Origin: Methylobacterium bullatum
GTDB taxonomy: Bacteria; Pseudomonadota; Alphaproteobacteria; Rhizobiales; Beijerinckiaceae
Direction of reading: 5' to 3'
Assembly (NCBI GenBank): GCA_902712845.1
Contig: LR743504.1
Coordinates: forward strand, 1,772,001 to 1,836,000
Length of the DNA: 64,000 nt
This document shows positions 1-8,896 of this stretch, one piece after another (position 1 is the stretch's first letter; each line of letters begins with the position of its first letter). Below the pieces are notes generated by a model. It was not told the DNA's origin. It saw only the letters and a program-made list of their open reading frames with translations, and did not search any database. The position numbers and the translations under genes are program-made.

Positions 1-26
1 CCGGGCTTCACGCTCGACCGGTCGGA

Positions 27-278
27 TCAGCGGCGCGGGCCGATGCCGGGGCCGATCGGCGCCGGACGGGTGACCTCATTGCGCTGCATCTGCATGCGGA
101 TCTGGTTGTTCTCGAACTGCTGCTGGTGCCGGACCCCGCGAATCTCGCTCTGTCTGGCAAGACGGTCATTGGTCTCGTTCAGCGACCGCGTGCCGGGCGA
201 TTGGGCCATGGCCGGAGAGAGGGCGAGACCGCCGGCCAGGGCCGCGAGGGAGAGGACGGACAAGGAACTCGTGCGCAT
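27..278 (-). CDS. Small secreted hypothetical protein (83 aa)
   Basis: An 83-residue protein with a clear Sec signal peptide: a positively charged start, a hydrophobic Leu/Ala core and an AMA-Q cleavage site near residue 25. The mature part is short, Gln/Arg/Asn-rich (HQQQFENNQIRMQMQRNE) and ends in a Pro/Gly tail. The ATG at 278 was chosen because a GAAGG ribosome-binding sequence lies about 8 bases upstream and the signal peptide starts there; longer readings on this strand run antisense to the helicase gene. It diverges from uvrD. I recognise no family; a periplasmic or exported role is inferred only from the signal peptide. Confidence 0.7.
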   Translation of the reverse strand: MRTSSLSVLSLAALAGGLALSPAMAQSPGTRSLNETNDRLARQSEIRGVRHQQQFENNQIRMQMQRNEVTRPAPIGPGIGPRR

Positions 279-419
279 GGCGGACCCTTCTGTGATGACG
301 GCCGGGATATGGTGAGACGACGCCCGAAATGAAGCCGGAGTTCCGTTTGCGGGCGAGAGCGGGGCGACCCCCTTGTCCCGACCCTCGACGCCGTTCGCGT
401 TTTGGTCCAGGGAGGCAGC

Positions 420-2825
420 ATGAAACAGCATCCCGACGCAGCGGCGGCGTCCGTGCCGGCGCCGGCCTCCGGCGTGGCGGCCGAGGCCGCGCAGAGCTCC
501 ATCACCGCCCGCGCCATGGCCTCCCTCAGGCCGCAGGGCTCTCCCTATCTCGAAGGGCTGAACCCCGAGCAGCGCCGCGCCGTCGAGACGACGGAAGGGC
601 CCGTCCTCGTCCTTGCGGGCGCGGGCACCGGCAAGACCCGGGTGCTCACCACGCGAATCGCCCATCTGGTCTCGACGGGTAAGGCGCGGCCTTTCGACAT
701 CCTGTCGGTGACCTTCACCAACAAGGCCGCCCGCGAGATGAAGCACCGCATCGGTGCCCTCATCGGCCCGGCCGGCGAGGGAATGCCCTGGCTCGGCACG
801 TTCCATTCCATCGGCACCAAGATCCTGCGCCGGCACGCCGAGATGGTGGGCCTGAAATCCGACTTCACAATTCTCGGGATGGACGATCAGCTTCGCCTGA
901 TGAAGCAGGTCATCGTCGACCAGAACATCGACGAGAAGCGCTGGCCCGCCCGCGCCCTGTCCTCGGCCATCGACGGATGGAAGAATCGCGGGCTCCTGCC
1001 CGAGCAGGTGCCTCCCGGCGAAGCGAGCGCCTTCGCCTTCGGCAAGGGCGGCGCTCTCTACACCGCCTATCAGGCCCGGCTCCTGACCCTGAACGCCGCC
1101 GATTTCGGCGATCTTCTGCTGCTCTGCCTCAAGTTGTGGCGCGAGAACCCGGACGTGCTCGCCAATTACCAGCAGCGCTTCCGCTACATCCTGGTGGACG
1201 AGTACCAGGACACCAACGTCGCCCAGTATCTCTGGCTGCGCCTGCTCGCGCAGGGCCACCGCAACGTCGCCTGCGTCGGCGACGACGACCAGTCGATCTA
1301 CGGCTGGCGCGGGGCGGAGGTCGACAACATCCTGCGGTTCGAGCACGATTTTCCCGGCGCGACCGTGGTGAGGCTGGAGCGCAACTACCGCTCCACCGGC
1401 CACATCCTCGCCGCCGCCTCGGGGCTCATCGCCAGGAACGAGGGGCGCCTCGGCAAGACCCTTCGCACCGAGGACGTGGCCGGCGAGAAGGTGACGGTGT
1501 CCGGTGCCTGGGATTCGGAGGAAGAGGCGCGCCAGCTCGGCGAATCCATCGAGAGCCTGCAGGCCAGGCAGCATCCGCTCTCCGAGATCGCCGTGCTCGT
1601 GCGCATCTCGGCCCAGATGCGCGAGATCGAGGACCGGTTCGTCCAGCTCGGCCTGCCGTATCGCGTCATCGGCGGCCCGCGCTTCTACGAGCGCGCCGAG
1701 ATCCGCGATGCCCTGGCCTATCTGCGCGTCACCATGAACCCGGCCGACGACCTCGCCTTCGAGCGCATCTTCAACACCCCCAAGCGCGGCCTGGGCGATG
1801 CCACCCTGCAGATCCTGCACGGCTATTCCCGCTCGCAGCGCGTGCCGCTGCTCCAGGCGGCGCGCAGCCTGATCGAGACCGACGAGCTGAAGCCCCGCGC
1901 CCGCTCCGGCGTCCGCGCCCTGGTGGAGAGTTTCTCGCGGTGGACGCGGATGGTCGGCACCCAGCCCCATTCCGAGGTGGCCCAGACCGTCCTGGAGGAA
2001 TCCGGCTACACCGAGATGTGGCAGAAGGACAAATCCGCCGATGCCGCCGGGCGTCTCGAAAACCTCAAGGAGTTCGTGCGCTCCATGGAGGAATTCCCCG
2101 ACATGGCGGCCTTCCTCGAACACGTCTCCCTGGTGATGGAGGCGAGCGAGCAGGAGGGGGCGGACCGGGTCTCCCTGATGACGCTGCATGCCGCCAAGGG
2201 GCTCGAATTCGACACGGTGTTCCTGCCCGGCTGGGAGGACGGCCTGTTCCCGAACCAGAGGGCGCTCGACGAGAGCGGCCGGGCCGGGCTGGAGGAGGAG
2301 CGCCGCCTCGCCCATGTGGGCCTGACCCGCGCCCGCAAGCGCGCCAAGCTGTCGTTTGCCGTCAACCGGCGCATCCACGGCCTGTGGTCCTCCACGGTGC
2401 CGAGCCGTTTCATCGACGAACTGCCCGCCGATGCCGTCGACGTGCTCGACGCACCCGCGCATTTCTCCGCCGGCGCCTCGCGCTTCGACCGGAACCCGGC
2501 TCCGTTCGGCTCGTCCTACGGGACGCCGGGCTGGCAGCGGGCGCAGGCCAACACCGCGGGAAATCAGGGGTTCGGAGGCGGGGGTGGGCAAGGTTTCGGA
2601 AGATCGTCCTCGCCCGGCCGGAGCAATGGCGGACCGCGCCAGATCGAAGGCGAGCTCGTGGCGAAGTCGACGGGTGCGCCATCTGCGTTTTCAGATGGTA
2701 TGCGAGTCTTCCACACCAAGTTCGGCCCCGGCAGCGTGGCGGCCGTCGACGGCAACAAGCTCACGGTTGACTTCGATAAAGCCGGCCGCAAGATGGTTCT
2801 CGACAGCTTCATCCAGCCAGGGTGA
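420..2825 (+). CDS. uvrD: ATP-dependent DNA helicase UvrD/PcrA
   Basis: Superfamily 1A 3'-5' DNA helicase acting in nucleotide excision repair, mismatch repair and replication restart. All signature motifs are visible: Walker A GAGTGKT at residues 67-73, motif II DEYQDT, motif III GDDDQSIYGWRGAE, motif IV ERNYRST, motif V TLHAAKGLEFD and motif VI LTRARK. The C-terminal segment (KFGPGSVAAVDGNKLTVDFD) is the Tudor-like domain of PcrA/UvrD. The ATG at 420 has a GGGAGG site 5 bases upstream, so it is preferred over an in-frame TTG at 402. Length (801 aa) is normal. A Gly-rich linker (about residues 720-745) precedes the tail. Confidence 0.97.
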   Translation: MKQHPDAAAASVPAPASGVAAEAAQSSITARAMASLRPQGSPYLEGLNPEQRRAVETTEGPVLVLAGAGTGKTRVLTTRIAHLVSTGKARPFDILSVTFTNKAAREMKHRIGALIGPAGEGMPWLGTFHSIGTKILRRHAEMVGLKSDFTILGMDDQLRLMKQVIVDQNIDEKRWPARALSSAIDGWKNRGLLPEQVPPGEASAFAFGKGGALYTAYQARLLTLNAADFGDLLLLCLKLWRENPDVLANYQQRFRYILVDEYQDTNVAQYLWLRLLAQGHRNVACVGDDDQSIYGWRGAEVDNILRFEHDFPGATVVRLERNYRSTGHILAAASGLIARNEGRLGKTLRTEDVAGEKVTVSGAWDSEEEARQLGESIESLQARQHPLSEIAVLVRISAQMREIEDRFVQLGLPYRVIGGPRFYERAEIRDALAYLRVTMNPADDLAFERIFNTPKRGLGDATLQILHGYSRSQRVPLLQAARSLIETDELKPRARSGVRALVESFSRWTRMVGTQPHSEVAQTVLEESGYTEMWQKDKSADAAGRLENLKEFVRSMEEFPDMAAFLEHVSLVMEASEQEGADRVSLMTLHAAKGLEFDTVFLPGWEDGLFPNQRALDESGRAGLEEERRLAHVGLTRARKRAKLSFAVNRRIHGLWSSTVPSRFIDELPADAVDVLDAPAHFSAGASRFDRNPAPFGSSYGTPGWQRAQANTAGNQGFGGGGGQGFGRSSSPGRSNGGPRQIEGELVAKSTGAPSAFSDGMRVFHTKFGPGSVAAVDGNKLTVDFDKAGRKMVLDSFIQPG

Positions 2826-3262
2826 AGCACCCCGCCGGCCGCATGCGACATGGCGTGCGGACCCGGCCGGTTTCGCCCCTCGTGAAGGGCCGTGGTCGAG
2901 ATGGATGCTTCGTCGTTCCACCATCTCACCTGTCGAAAGCTTGAAACCTCTGTCGTCTCCGCGTTTCAGGCGCGAAATGTGGACACACGTCCAGGATTTC
3001 GCGCCGTCATGCCCCTGTCGCCGCAGGCGCGGCATGGTGTGTGCGTGGGTGATTCGTGGCTTGCCGCTCTGGGAGCTCGTCACTCATAGGCCAAGTCGTC
3101 CACAGGTGGTGGGGCGACATGTGGAACTAAAAGACCTGCCGTCGAATTCTTTCGTTAACGATTGTCAGAGATAGTGTAAGAAATCTTATCAAGGGCAGGG
3201 CGCGTAGGCAGGTCGAAGATCAGTTGAACCCTAGTTGGCAAGTCCAGTTGGAGTGTTGATCG
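2826..3262. other. Intergenic region between uvrD and the PhoH-like gene
   Basis: A 437-base gap. Apart from the hairpin at its left end I find no convincing gene; short open frames here lack ribosome-binding sites and plausible protein composition. The right third (about 3145-3200) is more AT-rich than its surroundings and is the likely promoter region of the PhoH-like gene, but I cannot assign a good -35/-10 pair. Confidence 0.5.
2839..2873 (+). terminator. Candidate terminator hairpin after uvrD
   Basis: An inverted repeat CCGCATGC / GCGTGCGG (2839-2846 with 2853-2860, loop of 6, one G-T pair) begins 13 bases after the uvrD stop. A short T-run (TTT) follows only at 2871-2873, so intrinsic termination would be weak. 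Confidence 0.35.
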
Positions 3263-3979
3263 ATGAAAAGACGGCGCACACGACTTGAGCTGGTAGAAGA
3301 CCGCCCGGTGCGGCTGCACCGCACCCGGTTCGACGACGAGCGTAATTTAGGCCCCATCCAGCCTCTCACCGTCCGACAGGCCGAATACCTGGATGCCCTC
3401 GCCGTCAGCAAGCAGGTCATCGTCCTCGGACCGGCCGGCACCGGCAAGACCTACATCGCCGGAACCCGCGCCGCGGATCAACTCCGCCAGCGCCGTATCG
3501 CCAAGGTCATCATCACCCGTCCCAACGTGCCATCGGGCCGCTCGCTGGGCTTCTTTCCCGGCAGCTTGGAGGAAAAGATCGCGCCCTGGGTCACGCCTCT
3601 GACCGAGACCATGAAGGAGCGCATGGGCGATGCCGCCTACGAGATCGCCATGAAGACCGGCGACATCGAGGTGGTCCCCTTCGAGGTGATGCGCGGACGC
3701 ACCTTCAAGAACTGCCTCGTGATCCTGGATGAGGCACAGAACACCACCACCGCCGAAATCAAGATGTTCCTGACCCGCATCGGCGACGATTGCCAGGTCA
3801 TCATCAACGGCGACGTGTCCCAGACCGACCTGCGCGAGACGTCCGGCCTCCGAACGGTGATCCATCTCGTTAAGAGCCGCATGATGCAGGTCCCCATCGT
3901 CGAATTCACCCTCGACGATATCGTCCGCTCGGGCATCTGCGCCGAATGGGTTCGGGCTTTCGAGGAAACGAAACTCTGA
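3263..3979 (+). CDS. PhoH family P-loop ATPase
   Basis: A 238-residue single-domain PhoH-like protein. Walker A is GPAGTGKT (residues 56-63) and Walker B is VILDEAQN (153-160). The family segment ITRPNVPSGRSLGFFPG, where most members have RPAV..GE.LGFLPG, follows Walker A, and GDVSQTDL is the sensor-like motif. PhoH-domain proteins are nucleotide-binding proteins tied to RNA metabolism and phosphate stress in other bacteria; the exact function of this short form is unknown. It lacks the N-terminal KH-like or PIN domains of longer relatives. It appears to be monocistronic, ending before a strong hairpin. Confidence 0.9.
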   Translation: MKRRRTRLELVEDRPVRLHRTRFDDERNLGPIQPLTVRQAEYLDALAVSKQVIVLGPAGTGKTYIAGTRAADQLRQRRIAKVIITRPNVPSGRSLGFFPGSLEEKIAPWVTPLTETMKERMGDAAYEIAMKTGDIEVVPFEVMRGRTFKNCLVILDEAQNTTTAEIKMFLTRIGDDCQVIINGDVSQTDLRETSGLRTVIHLVKSRMMQVPIVEFTLDDIVRSGICAEWVRAFEETKL

Positions 3980-3992
3980 TCCGAGTGTTGTC

Positions 3993-4020
3993 TGCGGCGG
4001 GCCGAACCCGGCCCGCCGCA
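3993..4020 (+). terminator. Hairpin terminator after the PhoH-like gene
   Basis: A perfect 11-bp stem (TGCGGCGGGCC with GGCCCGCCGCA, loop GAACC-C) starts 14 bases after the stop codon. No T-tract follows, so it may stabilise the 3' end or work with Rho rather than act alone. Confidence 0.55.
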
Positions 4021-4110
4021 CGGACCGACGTGCGGTAATCGTCTCTCCGGCTCCCGCTGGAGAGGACATTCCAAGCGTCGCGTTCGGAAAAAAGAGAACG
4101 GAAACGCCCG

Positions 4111-4356
4111 ATGAAGAAGCTGATCCTAGCGCTCGCCATGGTCGGAAGCCTCGGCGCCGGCGCCCTCGCGACGAGCGCTTCGGCCGCGCCCGGCGCCCCG
4201 ATGGGCGTCACCTCCTCCGAGACCGTCACCCCCGTGCGGATGCACCGTGGGGAGCACCGGATGCATCGCCGCATGCACCGTCGCCACCACATGCGCATGC
4301 ACCGCAACCACATGCGTCATCGGATGATGCATCACCGCCGCATGCACCGCATGTGA
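4111..4356 (+). CDS. Small secreted His/Met/Arg-rich protein (81 aa)
   Basis: The first 26 residues form a typical Sec signal peptide ending ASA-A. The mature part carries 17 His, 11 Met and many Arg residues packed into the last 40 residues in MHR/MHRR/HHM units (from VRMHRGEH to the C-terminal HRM), with no Cys. Such composition suggests metal (Cu, Ni, Zn) or polyanion binding at the periplasm, but that is inference from composition only. A perfect intrinsic terminator follows 24 bases downstream, so it is a stand-alone transcription unit. I do not recognise a named family. Confidence 0.8.
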   Translation: MKKLILALAMVGSLGAGALATSASAAPGAPMGVTSSETVTPVRMHRGEHRMHRRMHRRHHMRMHRNHMRHRMMHHRRMHRM

Positions 4357-4380
4357 TCGCAGCAGCGATCAGAACGACGA

Positions 4381-4405
4381 AAGGGCCCTGACGGGCCCTT
4401 TTTTC
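4381..4405 (+). terminator. Rho-independent terminator
   Basis: Perfect stem AAAGGGCCC / GGGCCCTTT with a TGAC loop, running into a six-T tract (4400-4405). This is the cleanest intrinsic terminator in the window and ends the His/Met-rich peptide gene. Confidence 0.92.
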
Positions 4406-4562
4406 ATAGCCCATCCGCTGCGGGCCTCCGGGAAAGGGTCGTCGGGGTGAGGCCGGGCGGGAGATTTCGGCCCCCGCTCCGTTCCCCGGAGGGACGCGAG
4501 CGGAACCCGATCCGAAATCCAGCAGACAAAGTCGCGACGCGTCTATTCGGCCAAAGCGAGTC

Positions 4563-6119
4563 TTAGAGCTTCGGCGTCGCCTTCGCGACGCCATCCTTCA
4601 CCAAACCCTCCTTGGCCGTGGCCTCCTTGGCGGGAACGGCCTTAGCCGCAGGCGGCTTTCCCGCCTTGGCGGGCTCGGCCGTCACCTTGGCCTTCTGCCC
4701 CACGGCGCCGGTCACCGTCGGCACCGTGATCGCATGGGCGGTATGGGTAGCCTTGCCGGATTTCGGCGCCGGCTGAATCGTCTCCGGGGCAGCGGCGGCG
4801 GCCGGTATCGTGGCGGCGTCGGCTGCAGGGGTCGGCGAGGCCTTGGCCGTGAAAAGGCTGCCCAGAACCTTCGTGTAAGAGGGCGAATCCACATCGGCAT
4901 CGGCCACCATGATGCGCGCTGGCGTCGCGGGCTTCAGCGGTTCGGGTGCCGCGTTCGTCTTAGCGACGACGCTGCCGGGCTTGGTCTTGTCGGAACCCGC
5001 CTTGAGGGCCGCCGCGGCGGCCTTGGTCGGGATCGGAGCCTCGGCGGCGGCCAGCATCACCGGACGTCCCTTGGCATCCACCTCGACCTCGCGCTCGCCG
5101 GCCGCGAGGCTTTCGGGCCGGCTCACCTCGCCGAGATGGCGGCGGGCGTATTCGGTGGGGTCGTAGGGCGCCTCCGGCTCGTCCTTCTTCGTCAGGTTGG
5201 CGAAGGCCATGGTCGAGGCGGGAGCCTGGGGACGGAAGACCGGGTTCTGGCCGCCGTCGTCATAGACGACCCTGGTCGCCGGCGTGCCCTTGGCGACGAG
5301 TTCGGCGATGTCGTGGTTGTCCTTCGCCCTTTTCTCGGCGACGAGCGTATCCACCTTCGGCGAGCACGAGCCGGCGGCGACGTCCTGGCCGCCGAAGACG
5401 TAGCGCGTGCCGCAGACGTTCACGCGCGGCTCCTCGCGCAGGGCTTCGAAATAATCCGAGCCTTCCTTGAGGTTCTTCCAGAACGGCGCGTTCGGGTCGT
5501 TGCGATACTTGGCGAAGTTCTGCGCCGTCATCCGGAACGGATAGGATTGAAATTGGAACGCGCGCTGCCCGCCGGCGAAGGAATCGCGGGCCAGGGCATA
5601 AAGCTCGCCCATGGACTCGTCGGTCATGGCGAAACAGCCCGAGGACGAGCAGGTGCCGTGCACCATGATGTAGTTGCCCGTCCGGCCGTTGGCCCGATCG
5701 TAGTTGTTCGGGTAGCCGGTATCGAAGGAGAGGTAATAGGACGAGTTCGGGTTCATCTGCCCCGGCGTCACCGTGTAGAAGCCCTCTGGGGCCTGACGGT
5801 CGCCCTGCTTGGTCTTGGGGCCGAGCTGGCCGGACCAGCGGCAGATCGGGAAGGTCTTGAGGAGCGCGTACTGGCCGTTCGTGCCACGCTTCCACACCTC
5901 CATCTCCGCTTCCTTCTTGAAGGCGCGGATCAGGATGGGGTCGCTCGCGGACATGCCCTTCTGGGCCATCAGCGCCAGGGTCTTGGCCGGAACGGGCGTG
6001 AGGGCGCGCAGCGGCACGCCGCCGCCCATCGAGCCATCCTGGCAGGCGGAAAGGGAGAGAGCGAGCGCAACGACACCGGCAGCCGTAGCCAAGCGTAGAG
6101 CCAGCGGGCGCAAAGCCAT
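4563..6119 (-). CDS. L,D-transpeptidase (YafK-type) lipoprotein
   Basis: A 518-residue envelope protein with a lipoprotein signal peptide (lipobox LSAC, Cys26). The central YkuD-fold domain of the YafK subgroup carries the catalytic signature MVHGTCSSSGCFAMTDESM, with the active-site His and Cys eight residues apart. L,D-transpeptidases of this family form or hydrolyse peptidoglycan-protein and 3-3 cross-links in the periplasm. The C-terminal 200 residues are a Pro/Ala/Lys-rich low-complexity tail, longer than usual, perhaps a wall-spanning or binding segment. ATG 6119 is preferred over 6137 because the signal peptide starts cleanly there. It appears monocistronic. Confidence 0.87.
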   Translation of the reverse strand: MALRPLALRLATAAGVVALALSLSACQDGSMGGGVPLRALTPVPAKTLALMAQKGMSASDPILIRAFKKEAEMEVWKRGTNGQYALLKTFPICRWSGQLGPKTKQGDRQAPEGFYTVTPGQMNPNSSYYLSFDTGYPNNYDRANGRTGNYIMVHGTCSSSGCFAMTDESMGELYALARDSFAGGQRAFQFQSYPFRMTAQNFAKYRNDPNAPFWKNLKEGSDYFEALREEPRVNVCGTRYVFGGQDVAAGSCSPKVDTLVAEKRAKDNHDIAELVAKGTPATRVVYDDGGQNPVFRPQAPASTMAFANLTKKDEPEAPYDPTEYARRHLGEVSRPESLAAGEREVEVDAKGRPVMLAAAEAPIPTKAAAAALKAGSDKTKPGSVVAKTNAAPEPLKPATPARIMVADADVDSPSYTKVLGSLFTAKASPTPAADAATIPAAAAAPETIQPAPKSGKATHTAHAITVPTVTGAVGQKAKVTAEPAKAGKPPAAKAVPAKEATAKEGLVKDGVAKATPKL

Positions 6120-6497
6120 GGGGAACCCCGTCCTCATTCATGCGCTCGCGGGATCTCGCCCGTCGAACGCCACTCCCCAACCCAATAGCGTCGTTAAACT
6201 TACCCGGTTGTTACCGCAAGAAGACGCAAATGGCCGGCGTGGCGAGATGTGGATTTCGGTGGCTTCCTCAGTGTGGGCAACACATTGCCGCAAAGTGTCG
6301 GTCGGCCTCGACGTTCAGGGGCATCGGCCGGACCGCAATCGACTTGATTCCGCTGGTATTTCCGCTCCCGGCGACGAGCCCGTAGAGTCATGCCGCCCGG
6401 AACGGCGGGCTCCGGACGAGCAGAAGAGGCGGGATTTAACAAAACCCTTACCGGTTCCACGGGTCCAATGCGCCAAAACGACGCATCTAGGCTCGGG
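6120..6497. other. Intergenic region between the L,D-transpeptidase gene and accA
   Basis: About 378 bases. It should contain the promoter of the leftward L,D-transpeptidase gene and the 3' end of the accA transcript. Short open frames are present on both strands but none has a ribosome-binding site with a credible protein, and I see no RNA gene or strong terminator. Confidence 0.5.
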
Positions 6498-7460
6498 CTA
6501 CAGTTTGCGGCCGATATCGAGGAACTTCACCGCCCGGCGGTCGCGGATCTCGTCGGGGCTCAAACCGTCGAATTCGGCCAGCGCCTTGGCCACGGCCTTG
6601 CCCGTGTTGGCGATCGCCGCGTCGCGTCCGCGATGAGCGCCGCCGGTAGCCTCCGGGATGATGCCGTCGATGATCCCGAGACGCAGGAGATCCTGGGCCG
6701 TGATCTTCATGGCGGTGGCCGCATCCGCCGCCCGGCCCTGATCGCGCCAGAGGATCGAGGCCGCGCCCTCGGGCGAGATCACGCCGTAGATCGCGTGTTC
6801 CAGCATGAGAACGCGGTTGGCGGTGGCGAGCGCGATGGCGCCCCCCGAACCGCCCTCGCCGATGACCACGGCGACGTTGGGTACGCCCAGGCCGAGGCAG
6901 GTCTCGGTGGAGCGGGCGATGGCCTCGGCCTGGCCGCGCTCTTCCGCCTCGATGCCCGGAAAGGCACCGGCCGTATCGACGAAGGCGAGGACGGGAAGGC
7001 CGAACCGGTCGGCCATCTCCATCAGCCGCACCGCCTTGCGGTAACCTTCCGGCTTGGCCATTCCGAAATTGTGGCGCAGGCGGCTTTCGGTGGTGGAGCC
7101 CTTCTCCTGGCCGAGCACGCAGACGGCGCGGCCCTCGAAACGGCCGAAGCCGGCGACGATGGCCTGGTCCTCGCCGTAGTGACGGTCCCCGGCCAGGGGC
7201 GTGAACTCGGTGATCAGGCCGGCGCAGTAATCGATGAAGTGCGGGCGCTGCGGATGACGCGCCACCTGCGTCTTCTGCCAGGGCGTCAGGGTGGCGTAGA
7301 TATCGGAAAGGGCGGACGCCGCCTTGGCTTCCAGGCGGCCGACTTCCTCGCTGATGGAGACTGCGCCGTCGCGGGAGGCCAGGGTCCTCAGCTCCTCCAG
7401 CTTGGATTCGAGCTCGGCCACCGGCTTCTCGAAATCGAGATAGGAGCGCGTCACCGACAT
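6498..7460 (-). CDS. accA: Acetyl-CoA carboxylase carboxyltransferase subunit alpha
   Basis: AccA pairs with AccD to transfer the carboxyl group from carboxybiotin to acetyl-CoA, giving malonyl-CoA for fatty acid synthesis. The 320-residue length is typical. Visible family signatures include the N-terminal coiled-coil helix (residues 10-50), HPQRPHFIDY, GDRHYGEDQAIVAG, GMAKPEGYRKA, DTAGAFPG and the oxyanion-hole segment IGEGGSGGA, followed by YGVISPEGAASILW. The ATG at 7460 gives the canonical start. No accD or biotin carboxylase gene is nearby. Confidence 0.97.
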   Translation of the reverse strand: MSVTRSYLDFEKPVAELESKLEELRTLASRDGAVSISEEVGRLEAKAASALSDIYATLTPWQKTQVARHPQRPHFIDYCAGLITEFTPLAGDRHYGEDQAIVAGFGRFEGRAVCVLGQEKGSTTESRLRHNFGMAKPEGYRKAVRLMEMADRFGLPVLAFVDTAGAFPGIEAEERGQAEAIARSTETCLGLGVPNVAVVIGEGGSGGAIALATANRVLMLEHAIYGVISPEGAASILWRDQGRAADAATAMKITAQDLLRLGIIDGIIPEATGGAHRGRDAAIANTGKAVAKALAEFDGLSPDEIRDRRAVKFLDIGRKL

Positions 7461-7742
7461 CGGTCAGAGATCCTTGTTCGTCGCCGTCGGCGCGCCGTCG
7501 GGCCGTGCCGGGCATGACGGCGGCGGGAGGCGTTCGGGGCGGGCGGGAAAAGCCGCGGTTGGCTCGGCGGTGTTGGCGAAGGAACACCGCCTGTCAACCA
7601 TCCTGCCCTCCCGAGCCGCCTTCGCACTGCGGGAGACGATGGTCATCGGTTCGGCCTTGGGTCATGGTGCCGTCATCGTTCGACGTCCATCTCGCTTCAC
7701 CAGTGAAGGGCGTCGAGGGACGTCCGTGAGAGGTCCGCGCCC

Positions 7743-8861
7743 GTGACAGAATTTTCCAGCGGCGAGTCCCATGTCCTCGTGCTCCAGGGCGGCGGGGCCC
7801 TCGGCTCCTATCAGGCCGGCATCTACGAGACCCTGGCGGCGGAGGCCATCGCGCCCGATTGGGTGGCGGGCATCTCCATCGGCGCCATCAACGCGGCCCT
7901 GATCGCCGGCAACCCGCTCGAGCGCCGCGTGGAGCGGCTGAAGGCGTTCTGGGAGCAGGTCTCCTCCGGGGTGATGGGCTCGCCCTGGTTCCCCGGTGAG
8001 CAGGCGCGGGCGGCCTTCAACGAGGCCAGCGCCAATTGGATTGCCACCGTGGGCGTGCCCGGTTTCTTCAAGCCGCGCTTTCCCCCGGCCACCTTTTTTC
8101 CACCCGGCGCGCCGGAAGCGCTGAGCTACTACGACACCGCCCCGCTCAGGGCGACGCTGGAGCGGCTGGTGGATTTCGACCTCATCAACGAGGGCCGGAC
8201 CCGGCTCAGCATCGGTGCGGTCAACGTGCGCACCGGCAACTTCGTCTATTTCGACAACCGCTGCGACCGGATCACGCCCGAGCACATCATGGCTTCGGGG
8301 GCGCTGCCGCCGGGCTTCCCGCCGGTGACCATCGACGGCGAGCAATATTGGGACGGCGGCATCGTCTCGAACACGCCGTTGCAGTACATCCTCGACGAGG
8401 AGCGCAGCCGCGACCTCGTGGTCTATCAGGTCGACCTGTTCGCCGCGCGCGGGCCGATGCCCCGCACCCTGATCGAATCGGCCGAGCGCGAGAAAGACAT
8501 CCGATTCTCGAGCCGCACCCGTCTCAACACCGACAAGAACCTCGAAGCCCGCAGGGCGAAAGCCGCGTTCCGGCGCCTCGCCGAGAAGCTGCCCCCCGAA
8601 CTGATGAGCGACGAGGACGTCACCTACCTGCGCCAGGTCACCCACGCCAACTTCACCACGGTGATGCAGCTGATCTACCGGCGGAAGGCCTATGAGGGGA
8701 ACTCGAAGGATTACGAGTTCTCCCGCGCCACCATGCTCGAACATTGGGCGGCGGGTGCCAGCGACCTGCGTCGCTCCTTGCGCTCCCCCGCCTGGCGCAA
8801 CCGCGTGCACGACGAAACCGGTGTCGCCGTGTTCGACCTGACGCGGGACGCCCGCGACTGA
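7743..8861 (+). CDS. Patatin-like phospholipase, first gene of an acetoacetate/PHB set
   Basis: A 372-residue patatin-fold lipid hydrolase. The oxyanion loop QGGGALGSYQAG (15-26), nucleophile elbow GISIG (Ser45) and the catalytic Asp in DGG (Asp204) form a complete Ser-Asp dyad. The C-terminal 150 residues (RLNTDKN...VTYLRQVTHANFTTVMQLIYR) are the extension seen in patatins found next to hydroxybutyrate dehydrogenases. The start is GTG. The next gene, acetoacetate decarboxylase, begins 35 bases downstream and 3-hydroxybutyrate dehydrogenase follows. A role with PHB granule lipids or ester hydrolysis is inferred from that context. Confidence 0.9.
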   Translation: MTEFSSGESHVLVLQGGGALGSYQAGIYETLAAEAIAPDWVAGISIGAINAALIAGNPLERRVERLKAFWEQVSSGVMGSPWFPGEQARAAFNEASANWIATVGVPGFFKPRFPPATFFPPGAPEALSYYDTAPLRATLERLVDFDLINEGRTRLSIGAVNVRTGNFVYFDNRCDRITPEHIMASGALPPGFPPVTIDGEQYWDGGIVSNTPLQYILDEERSRDLVVYQVDLFAARGPMPRTLIESAEREKDIRFSSRTRLNTDKNLEARRAKAAFRRLAEKLPPELMSDEDVTYLRQVTHANFTTVMQLIYRRKAYEGNSKDYEFSRATMLEHWAAGASDLRRSLRSPAWRNRVHDETGVAVFDLTRDARD

Positions 8862-8896
8862 GCCATCCCGCCAGCTTCATCCCGGAGCCCCACGCC

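Noticed and set aside
27..2591. Very long minus-strand open frame antisense to uvrD
   Set aside because: It mirrors the helicase codon bias and has no domain sense. Only its last 83 residues have a signal peptide and RBS and are annotated.
2892..3089. 65-residue frame between uvrD and the PhoH-like gene
   Set aside because: No ribosome-binding site, no third-position bias and no recognisable features.
4734..6098. Long plus-strand frame opposite the L,D-transpeptidase
   Set aside because: Low-complexity Arg/Gly/Leu translation is typical of antisense frames in high-GC genes, and the opposite strand has a clear catalytic domain.
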